A program made the translations under genes and the position numbers. From Arenicola marina (lineage: Eukaryota; Annelida; Polychaeta; Arenicolidae), in NCBI GenBank assembly GCA_964019135.1, contig OZ025256.1:22637911-22701910 (forward strand): a DNA stretch of 64,000 nt, written 5' to 3'. Shown one piece after another: positions 35,901 to 45,600 of this stretch. Each line of letters begins with the position of its first letter. The first letter of the stretch is position 1. Under the pieces are notes generated by a model, which ran no database searches, was not told where the DNA came from, and saw only the letters and a program-made list of their open reading frames with translations.

Positions 35901-38900
35901 GGGATAGTTTCACACTCTGCAGGAGGTTGCCAGTTGCAATCTGGACAACCTGGATCACGTGCGGAAGGCACATTCCCTACCACTACATCGCAGATGGGGT
36001 TGGGAATGCATAATACTTCTACCTCGCCACGGAAATATGGTGAGTCTACCGATACTGAAGCGACAGGGAATTCCCGAGTAGTTCCATCGATTAACACGAC
36101 TACTTGTTTCACTCCAGTGAACTGTTCTGGCTGAACCAGACTGGCTCTTACAACACATGTGCTACACCCAGTATCTCTAAGAACTGAAACCGGGATATTT
36201 CCAGCTAAACGACCAGAAACTACTGGCAAGTGCTTATGCAAAGAGAGTGCATCTTCCGACGCCATCCCCAACGTGTGTACTAACTTCACTGGTTGACTAC
36301 AGACAGTCACTTCTGCACAACCAGATTTCCGTGTCTCCATGTGAAGACAGGCACCCAGTGAACTCACGTTCTGCTCATTGGAGGTCGGGTTGGTCCCTTC
36401 AGCTTTAGGCCTCCAAACCCATTCTCCTTCACTGTTAGATCCCGTCATGGGAGGATACACGGTAGGTTCAGACTGCGTGATTAGAGCTTGTGCCGTATGC
36501 ATTCTCATTGGGCAATTCTTGGCGAAGTGCTTAGGGTCTCCGCATTTAAAGCATCCCTTTGCCCTTGAATTGAAGGACGGACGATCATACTGTTTTGCAG
36601 TTTTCTCAACCCGATCGACAGTTTGTACCCTAGCTTTTGGACTAATCTCTGTGCTGCATACTTTTTGTATTGGGCCTTTTGGAGCTACAAAAGCCGACAA
36701 CCCATGTGCGTGCACATATGTTTCAGCCCACCTGATAACACCTTCAATTGATCCCGGATCCTTTTCTTTGATGTACGTTAACATTTCCCTGCTACAACAC
36801 GTCAAAAACTGCTCACGGATCAACAAATCTGATAACCCATCGAAAGTTTCAGGGACTTTGGATAATTCTACCCAACGATCAAAACAATTTTGAAGTCTAG
36901 AACAAAACTGACTGGGATTTTCGCCCTTCTCTGGTCGACTCGACCGGAACTTGTGTCGGAAGCCTTCTTCCGTTAACCTGAACCTTTGCATCAATACCTT
37001 TTTGACTTTCCTATAATCCAGGGAATCGTTAGCATTCATGCAATGTAGGGCCTCTAAGGCTTTCCCTCGTAACAATGAACTGAGAACAATCGACCATTGA
37101 TCGGAAGGCCATTTCTGGCTCTTGGCAACCGTCTCAAAGCGAGATATAAATGCATCGAAACTCTCCCGATTCTCATCAAATTCAGGTAAACTGAATTTCG
37201 GGACCATCATTATCGGCGAAGGGGGACCGACGCCCGCCTCTTGGTCCTGTTCAGCTTTAATCCGCATAGACCGGGATACTTCTGCCTCCAAGCGAATCTT
37301 CTCCAATTCAAACTTCCGCTTAGCCTCGGCCTCCTCAAATTCAGCCCCGAGCTCTATTTTGCGTCGCTCAGCCTCGAGCTCAGCTGTGCGTCGCTCAGCC
37401 TCGAGCTCAGCTGTGCGTCGCTCAGCCTCGAGCTCAGCTGTGCGTCGCTCAGCCTCGAGCTCAGCTGTGCGTCGCTCAGCCTCGAGCTCAGCTGTGCGTC
37501 GCTCAGCCTCGAGCTCAGCTGTGCGTCGCTCAGCCTCGAGCTCAGCTGTGCGTCGCTCAGCCTCGAGCTCAGCTGTGCGTCGCTCAGCCTCGAGCTCAGC
37601 TGTGCGTCGCTCAGCCTCGAGCTCAGCTGTGCGTCGCTCAGCCTCGAGCTCAGCTGTGCGTCGCTCAGCCTCGAGCTCAGCTGTGCGTCGCTCAGCCTCG
37701 AGCTCAGCTGTGCGTCGCTCAGCCTCGAGCTCAGCTGTGCGTCGCTCAGCCTCGAGCTCAGCTGTGCGTCGCTCAGCCTCGAGCTCAGCTGTGCGTCGCT
37801 CAGCCTCGAGCTCAGCTGTGCGTCGCTCAGCCTCGAGCTCAGCTGTGCGTCGCTCAGCCTCGAGCTCAGCTGTGCGTCGCTCAGCCTCGAGCTCAGCTGT
37901 GCGTCGCTCAGCCTCGAGCTCAGCTGTGCGTCGCTCAGCCTCGAGCTCAGCTGTGCGTCGCTCAGCCTCGAGCTCAGCTGTGCGTCGCTCAGCCTCGAGC
38001 TCAGCTGTGCGTCGCTCAGCCTCGAGCTCAGCTGTGCGTCGCTCAGCCTCGAGCTCAGCTGTGCGTCGCTCAGCCTCGAGCTCAGCTGTGCGTCGCTCAG
38101 CCTCGAGCTCAGCTGTGCGTCGCTCAGCCTCGAGCTCAGCTGTGCGTCGCTCAGCCTCGAGCTCAGCTGTGCGTCGCTCAGCCTCGAGCTCAGCTGTGCG
38201 TCGCTCAGCCTCGAGCTCAGCTGTGCGTCGCTCAGCCTCGAGCTCAGCTGTGCGTCGCTCAGCCTCGAGCTCAGCTGTGCGTCGCTCAGCCTCGAGCTCA
38301 GCTGTGCGTCGCTCAGCCTCGAGCTCAGCTGTGCGTCGCTCAGCCTCGAGCTCAGCTGTGCGTCGCTCAGCCTCGAGCTCAGCTGTGCGTCGCTCAGCCT
38401 CGAGCTCAGCTGTGCGTCGCTCAGCCTCGAGCTCAGCTGTGCGTCGCTCAGCCTCGAGCTCAGCTGTGCGTCGCTCAGCCTCGAGCTCAGCTGTGCGTCG
38501 CTCAGCCTCGAGCTCAGCTGTGCGTCGCTCAGCCTCGAGCTCAGCTGTGCGTCGCTCAGCCTCGAGCTCAGCTGTGCGTCGCTCAGCCTCGAGCTCAGCT
38601 GTGCGTCGCTCAGCCTCGAGCTCAGCTGTGCGTCGCTCAGCCTCGAGCTCAGCTGTGCGTCGCTCAGCCTCGAGCTCAGCTGTACGTCGCTCAGCCTCGA
38701 GCTCAGCTGTACGTCGCTCAGCCTCGAGCTCAGCTGTACGTCGCTCAGCCTCGAGCTCAGCTGTACGTCGCTCAGCCTCTGCTTCACGCTGAACTTTAGA
38801 GTCAGCAACACACTCGGAAACATACGAATTCAAAGCGCCCCCTTCGAGATTCATTTCTCGTCCTAAAGCTATGAAAGCTTTTCTTTCCTCTACTAGGTTG

Positions 38901-38911
38901 ACACTAGCCAT
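32930..38911 (-). pseudogene. gag-pol region of the Gmr1-like element (about one break)
   Basis: Translation would start at the ATG at 38911 (MASVNLVEERKAF). Parts in order, with rough positions: a charged repeat (37340-38780); a capsid-like domain (36780-37215); a CCHC zinc knuckle CFKCGDPKHFAKNC (about 36530); an aspartic protease with DTGCST (about 36170); an integrase with its HHCC zinc domain, catalytic core and a GPF-type C-terminal module (about 34450-35550); reverse transcriptase with FCIDFRRLNK and FMPFGL (about 33650-34200); and RNase H with KVDASDVGLGAVL and HTDHKPL (about 32970-33330). The domain order is the group's hallmark. About one break interrupts the frame, so it is treated as a fossil. 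Confidence 0.9.
37340..38780 (-). repeat. 27-bp repeat inside gag, about 52 copies
   Basis: A 27-bp unit encodes ERRTAELEA on the minus strand, repeated without interruption for about 1.4 kb. Copies are almost identical; the four nearest the gag start share one synonymous change (CGT for CGC Arg). The product would be a very long, alternately charged helix, probably a coiled coil or single alpha-helix. The + strand frames that stay open here are shadows of the repeat. The count is length divided by 27. Confidence 0.95.
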
Positions 38912-38944
38912 GCTTAATTTCGCACTTGCGGCTATTACCGCTCT

Positions 38945-39271
38945 GACGATCTACCACCGCTCTGACGAGCCACTACGACCCTAACGGGCCACCACCCTAA
39001 CGGGCCACCACGACCCTATCGAGCCGCCACCCTAACGGGCCACCACGACCCTATCGAGCCGCCACCCTAACGGGCCACCACGACCCTATCGAGCCGCCAC
39101 CCTAACGGGCCACCACGACCCTATCGAGCCGCCACCCTAACGGGCCACCACGACCCTATCGAGCCGCCACCCTAACGGGCCACCACGACCCTATCGAGCC
39201 GCCACCCTAACGGGCCACCACGACCCTAACGAGCCGCCACCCTAACGGGCCACCACGACCCTAACGAGCCG
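38945..39271. repeat. 35-bp minisatellite in the LTR-element leader
   Basis: About eight copies of a 35-bp unit with CCACCCTAACGGGCCACCAC and GACCCTATCGAGCCG lie between the gag start and the SINE. Outer copies have CTAACGAGCCG instead of CTATCGAGCCG. A partial copy continues after the SINE (39463-39485), which shows that the SINE landed in the array. Confidence 0.93.
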
Positions 39272-39462
39272 GGGGCCTCCCTGGTGTAGTGGTTAGCGCA
39301 CTAGACCGCAGATCAATAGGTCCTGGGTTCGAATCCGGGCTCGGGCACCTAATCTGGGGCATGTTTCATTCCTTCATCCTTCATCGTCTCGGGAGGTTCC
39401 TTGGCCCAATTTAGCCTGTATGTGCACAAAAGTGGCCTAAAACACCAACATTCCATTCCCTC
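39272..39462 (+). mobile_element. tRNA-Cys-like SINE, 191 bp, inside the LTR element
   Basis: The head (39275-39349) has a pol III A box (TGGTGTAGTGGTTA) and B box (GGTTCGAATCC). The anticodon arm CTAGACCGCAGATCAAT lines up with tRNA-Cys (anticodon GCA at the expected place). The acceptor and anticodon stems no longer pair fully, so it is not a working tRNA. An unrelated tail of about 110 bp follows, ending CATTCCATTCCCTC. An 8-bp ACGAGCCG flanks it (39264-39271 and 39463-39470), consistent with a target duplication, though this also occurs in the surrounding minisatellite. Confidence 0.85.
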
Positions 39463-39893
39463 ACGAGCCGCCACCCTAACGGGCCGAGACTACCTTATCG
39501 AGTGTCTCAGAGTCAAAACCCTGAGCTATGCAAATTGACCCATCAGAATGAGCACAACTCGCCCTCCCGTCACGGCACTCACCACGTGCCAGCGACTCAC
39601 TCGATACTGGGGACCTGTAATTGACACTTCGCTCACCTATTTACCCGCCGTTACACACATGATCACAAACAACCCAATACAGCCACAAAGCAGATGACAA
39701 GAACCAGGTTTTAAATGAGATTAATGTATATAGGCCTACCGCAATACTCCGGATTCCTCCGTGTCCACCTGAGCGTGTCCGCGGAAATGCAGATCCCCTG
39801 CCGCGAAGCAGATCTCGAAGCACTCTTGATGAGACCTACAAATATGTATGGTAAACAATTTATCATAAAATTCCATGAATTTCACTTTTTTAA

Positions 39894-39911
39894 ATCTCGG
39901 CGGAACCTCCA
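39894..39911 (-). promoter_or_regulatory. Primer-binding site, tRNA-Gln type
   Basis: Two bases inside the 5' LTR, the + strand reads ATCTCGGCGGAACCTCCA, which resembles the 3' end of metazoan tRNA-Gln (ATCTCGGTGGAACCT plus CCA) with one difference. The minus strand would therefore pair with that tRNA to prime reverse transcription. Confidence 0.85.
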
Positions 39912-39913
39912 AT

Positions 39914-40672
39914 TGTCACGAAGTGAATATCCATGGACAACAGGGGTTGTACAAAGTATAATATTTATTTACATTAAGGTAACATGGAGGATAATATATG
40001 ATGTCCCGGCGATAACAAAGGTTAAATATGACTGTCAGCCCCAGGAATTGTGAAGCACGAACGGCATGCCGAGGCGAACTGCGGCTCCAGCGATGTCCCG
40101 GCGATGTGCGGCGGATCCAGCGACGTCCCAGCGACGACCGGCGGATCCAGCGACGTCCCAGCGATGACCGGCAGCTCCAGCGACGACGAGGCATAGACAG
40201 CAGCCTCAGTAACGACGAGGCATAGACAGCAGCCTCAATAAACACGAGGCATGGGTGGCAGCCTCAGTAACAACGAGGCACGGACGGCAGCCTCAGTAAC
40301 CACGAGGCATGGACAGCAACAGTCCACAAGTGCAAACAGGGACACCAAAGGACAACCCCTGACGATCCGGCCGAGCAGCAGCAGCGCCGCTTGACGCCGC
40401 GATGTGGGTAGTTCCTGTGATGCCGGGTGTCCTGTCTTGACCGGTCCCCAAGGTAGTCTAGCCTCTTCGGGACTGGCGCCGTATTTATATTGGCGTATGG
40501 CCACTCCCAGACAGTGTCACGAGTGACAGGGCCGAGTCGAGTCACGAGTGACAGGGCCGAATCTAAGGATGGTCGCAGCGCTCAACCCTGCTAGCCATGA
40601 AACTGACCTCCCGGTAGATTTGAGAACTGAGCACATCAAACTGAGCACATCAAGTACATGGACTTCATGACA
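39914..40672 (-). repeat. 5' LTR of the Gmr1-like element, 759 bp
   Basis: Identical by eye to the LTR at 31927-32685, offset by 7,987 bases. On the minus strand a TATAAATA box lies at 40482-40489, a likely core promoter, giving a long R/U5 region down to TGTCACG at 39914. Confidence 0.95.
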
Positions 40673-42179
40673 ACCATGAAGCCTAGTACCATGAAGCATA
40701 GTACCACGAAGCCTAGTACCATGAAGCATAGTACCATGAAGCCTAGTACCATGAAGTATAGTACCATGGAGCATAGTACCATGAAGTATATTACCATGAA
40801 GCCTAGTACCATGAGCTCTAGTACCATGAAGTCTAGTACCATGAAGCCTAGTACCATGAAGCCTAGTACAATGAAGCCTAGTACCATGAAGCCTAGTACC
40901 ATGAAGCATAGTACCATGAAGTATAGTACCATGAACCCTAGTACCATGAAGCCTAGTACCATGAATCCTAGTATAATGAAGTATAGTACCATGAAGACTA
41001 GTACCATGAAGTATAGTACCATGAAGCCTAGTACCATGAAGCCTAGTACCATGAAGTATAGTACCATGAAGTATAGTACCATGAAGTATAGTACCATGAA
41101 GCATAGTATGAAGCCTAGTACCATGAAGCCTAGTACCATGAAGCCTAGTACCATGAAGCATAGTACCATGAAGCCTAGTACCATGAAGTATAGTACCATG
41201 AAGCCTAGTACCATAAAGCCTAGTACCATGAAGCCTAGTACCATGAAGCCTAGTACCATGAAGCCTAGTACCATGAAGCATAGTACCATGAAGCCTAGTA
41301 CCATGAAGTATAGTACCATGAAGCAGAGTACCATGAAGCCTAGTACCATGAAGTATAGTACCATGAAGCATAGTACCATGAAGCCTAGTACCATGAAGCA
41401 TAGTACCATGAAGCCTAGTACCATGAAGCCTAGTACCATGAGGCATAGTACCATGAAGTATAGTACCATGAAGCATAGTACCATGAAGCATAGTACCATG
41501 AAGCGTAGTACCATGAGGCATAGTACCATAAAGCATAGTACCATGAAGCCTAGTACCATGAAGTATAGTACCATGAAGCCTAGTACCATGAGGCATAGTA
41601 CCATGAAGCATAGTACCATGAAGCATAGTACCATGAAGCATAGTACCATGAAGCATAGTACCATGAAGCATAGTACCATGAAGCATAGTACCATGAAGCC
41701 TAGTACCATGAGGCATAGTACCATGAAGCGTAGTACCATGAAGCCTAGTACCATGAAGTATAGTACCATGTAGCATAGTACCATGGAGCATAGTACCATG
41801 AAGCCTAGTACCATGAAGCCTAGTACCATGAAGCTTAGTACCATGAAGCCTAGTACCATGAAGCCTAGTACCATGAAGTATAGTACCATGAAGCCTAGTA
41901 CCATGAAGCATAGTACCACGAAGCCTAGTACCATAAAGCATAGTACCATGAAGCCTAGTACCATGAAGTATAGTACCATGAAGCCTAGTACCATGAGGCA
42001 TAGTACCATGAAGCGTAGTACCATGAAGCCTAGTACCATGAAGTATAGTACCATGTAGCATAGTACCATGAAGTATATTACCATGAAGCCTAGAACCATG
42101 AGCCCTAGTACCATGAAGCCTAGTACCATGAAGCCTAGTACCATGAAGCCTAGTACAATAAAGCCTAGTACCATGAAGC
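40673..42179. repeat. 15-bp satellite array B, right part
   Basis: The satellite resumes directly after the LTR element, beginning with the second ACCAT target copy. About 100 units of CCTAGTACCATGAAG and its GCAT/GTAT variants run to the G/C block. With 30649-31926 it was one array before the insertion. Confidence 0.97.
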
Positions 42180-42527
42180 GGGGTCGGGTCGCCCCCCCCC
42201 CGGGGACCGGCGGGGCGGGGTCGGGTCGCCCCCCCCGGGGACCGGCGCGGCGGGGTCGGGTCGCACCCCCCCGGGGACCTGCGGGGCGGGGTCGGGTCGC
42301 CCCCCCCGGGGACCGGCGGGGCGGGGTCGGGTCGCCCCCCCCCCCGGGGACCGGCGGGGCGGGGTCGGGTCGCCCCCCCCGGGGACCGGCGGGGCGGAGT
42401 CGGGTCGCCCCCCCCCCGGGGACCGGCGGGGCGGGGTCGGGTCGGCCACCCCGGAGACCGGCGGGGCGGGGTCGGGTCGCCCCGCCCGGGGACCGGCGGG
42501 GCGGGGTCGGGTCGCCCTCCCCCCTCC
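42180..42527. repeat. G/C-rich minisatellite block 3
   Basis: About 9 copies of the GGGGACCGGCGGGGCGGGG / TCGGGTCGCC unit. The left junction with the satellite (ATGAAGCGGGGTCGGG) is identical to that of block 2. Single-base changes distinguish it, such as GGCGCGGCGGGG in one unit. Confidence 0.95.
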
Positions 42528-42668
42528 CCTGGATCCGCCACTGAAGATAATGAATCAAACAATGACATTTAAAAGCATTTATTTACAAACGGTAATTACA
42601 AATATTATACTGTCCAATCCATGCAGATGTTTTAAGAAGGGAAGCGGGATCGAAACCAGCAATTTATT
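42528..42668. repeat. Unique junction segment, copy 3 of 3
   Basis: Appears identical to copy 1 (24481-24620), including AAACGGTAATTAC and ATACTGTCC, and leads into array C. This places array C's left edge and array A's left edge in the same duplicated context. Confidence 0.93.
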
Positions 42669-45600
42669 TACCATGAAGCCTAGTACCATGAAGCCTAGTA
42701 CCATGAAGCCTAGTACCATGAAGCCTAGTACCATGAAGCATAGTACCATGAAGCATAGTACCATGAAGTATAGTACCATGAAGCCTAGTACCATGAAGCC
42801 TAGTACCATGAAGTATAGTACCATGAAGCCTAGTACCATGAAGCCTAGTACCATGAAGCATAGTACCATGAAGCATAGTACCATGAAGTATAGTACCATG
42901 AAGCCTAGTACCATGAAGTATAGTACCATGAAGCCTAGTACCATGAAGCATAGTACCATGAAGCCTAGTACCATGAAGCATAGTACCATGAAGCATAGTA
43001 CCATGAAGTATAGTACCATGAAGCCTGGTACTATGAGGCATAGTACCATGAAGCCTAGTACCATGAAGTATAGTACCATGAAGCATAGTACCATGAAGCC
43101 TAGTACCATGAAGCATAGTACCATGACGCCTAGTACCATGAAGCCTAGTACCATGAGGCATAGTACCATGAAATATAGTACCATGAAGCATAGTACCATG
43201 AAGCATAGTACCATGAAGCCTAGTACCATGAGGCATAGTACCATGAAGCATAGTACCATGAAGCCTAGTACCATGAAGTATAGTACCATGAAGCCTAGTA
43301 CCATGAGGCATAGTACCATGAAGCATAGTACCATGAAGCCTAGTACCATGAAGTATAGTACCATGTAGCATAGTACCATGAAGCATAGTACCATGAAGCC
43401 TAGTACCATGAAGCCTAGTACCATGAAGCTTAGTACCATGAAGCCTAGTACCATGAAGCCTAGTACCATGAAGTATAGTACCATGAAGCATAGTACCATG
43501 AAGCATAGTACCATGAAGCATAGTACCATGAAGCCTAGTACCATGAGGCATAGTACCATAAAGCATAGTACCATGCAGCCTAGTACCATGAAGTATAGTA
43601 CCATGAAGCGTAGTACCATGAGGCATAGTACCATGCAGCATAGTACCATGAAGCCTAGTACCATGAAGCCTAGTGCCATGAAGCCTAGTACCATGAAGCA
43701 TAATACCATGAAGCCTAGTACCTTGAAACCTAGTACCATGAAGCCTAGTACCATGAAGCCTAGTACCATGAAGCATAGTACCATGAGGCATAGTACCATG
43801 AAGCCTAGTACCATGAAGCCTAGTACCATGAAACCTAGTACCATGAAGCATAGTACCATGAAGCCTAGTACCATGAAGCCTAGTACCATGAAGCCTAGTA
43901 CCATGAAGCCTAGTACCATGAAGCCTAGTATCATGAAGCCTAGTACCATGAAGCCTAGTACAATGAAGCCTAGTACCATGAAGTATATTACCATGAAGCC
44001 TAGTACCATGAAGTATATTACCATGAAGCATAGTACCATGAACCCTAGTACCATGAAGTATAGTACCATGAAGCCTAGTACCATGAAGCCTAGTACAATG
44101 GAGCCTAGTACCATGAAGCCTAGTACCATGAAGTATAGTACCATGAAGCCTAGTACCATGAGGCATAGTACCATGAAGCCTAGTACCATGAAGCCTAGTA
44201 CCATGAAGTATAGTACCATGAAGTATAGTACCATGAAGTATAGTACAATGAAGTATAGTACCATGAATCCTAGTACCATGAAGTATAGTACCGTGAAGTA
44301 TAATACCATGATATATAGTACCATGAAGCATAGTATGAAGCCTAGTACCATGAAGCCTAGTACCATGAAGCCTAGTACCATGAAGCCTAGTACCATGAAG
44401 CATAGTACCATGAAGCCTAGTACCATGAAGCATAGTACCATAAAGCCTAGTACCATGAAGGATAGTACCATGAAGCATAGTACCATGAAGTACAGTACCA
44501 TGAAGCCTAGTACCATGAAGCCTAGTACAATGAAGCCTAGTACCATGAAGCCTAGTACCATGAACCCTAGTACCATGAAGCCTAGTACCATGAATCCTAG
44601 TATAATGAAGTATAGTACCATGAAGCCTAGTACCATCAAATATAGTACCATGAAGCCTAGTACCATGAAGCCTAGTACCATGAAGTATAGTACCATGAAG
44701 TATAGTACCATGAAGCACAGTATGAAGCCTAGTACCATGAAGCCTAGTACCATGAAGCCTAGTACCATGAAGCATAGTACCATGAAGCATAGTACCATGA
44801 AGCCTAGTACCATGAGGCATAGTACCATAAAGCATAGTACCATGAAGCCTAGTACCATGAAGTATAGTACCATGAAGCCTAGTACCATGAGGCATAGTAC
44901 CATGAAGCATAGTACCATGAAGCCTAGTACCATGAAGTATAGTACCATGTAGCATAGTACCATGAAGCATAGTACCATGAAGCCTAGTACCATGAAGTCT
45001 AGTACCATGAAGCTTAGTACCATGAAGCCTAGTACCATGAAGCCTAGTATCATGAAGTATAGTACCATGAAGCCTAGTACCATGAAGCATAGTACCACGA
45101 AGCCTAGTACCATGAAGCATAGTACCATGAAGCCTAGTACAATGGAGCCTAGTACCACGAAGCATAGTACCATGAAGCATAGTACCATGAAGTATAGTGC
45201 CATGAAGCCTAGTACCATGAAGGCTAGTACCATGAAGCCTAGTACCATGAAGCATAGTACCATAAAGCATAGTACCATGAAGCATAGTACCATGACGCCT
45301 AGTACCATGAAGCCAAGTACCATGAAGCCTAGTACCATGAAGCCTAGTACCATGAAGCCTAGTACCTTGAAGCATAGTACCATGAAGCCTAGCACCATGA
45401 AGCATAGTACCATGAAGCATAGTACCATGAAGCCTACTACCATGAAGCCTAATACCATGAAGGCTAGTACCATGAAGCCTAGTACCATGAAGCCTAGTAC
45501 CTGGAAGCATAGTACCATGAAGCATAGTACCATGAAGCCTAGTACCATGAAGCATAGTACCATGAAGCATAGTACCATGAAGCCTAGTACCATGAAGCCT

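Larger units (their letters stand above)
31927..40672 (-). mobile_element. Gmr1-like Ty3/gypsy LTR retrotransposon, 8.7 kb
   Basis: Read on the minus strand the parts are: 5' LTR (39914-40672), primer site, a repeat-rich leader holding a SINE, gag, protease, integrase, reverse transcriptase, RNase H, polypurine tract and 3' LTR (31927-32685). Integrase precedes reverse transcriptase, which among Ty3/gypsy elements marks the Gmr1 group. A 5-bp target duplication (ACCAT) flanks it, and the LTRs begin TGTC and end GACA. The two 759-bp LTRs look identical by eye, so the insertion is recent. The element is nearly whole, with about one break in the coding region. It sits inside the 15-bp satellite. 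Confidence 0.93.

Noticed and set aside
37122-38866. Long frames opposite to and overlapping gag (three of about 490-556 codons)
   Set aside because: They are shadows of the 27-bp repeat, which lacks stops in several frames.
39272-39349. A functional tRNA-Cys gene
   Set aside because: A and B boxes are present, but the acceptor and anticodon stems do not pair fully, a SINE tail follows, and it has flanking direct repeats.
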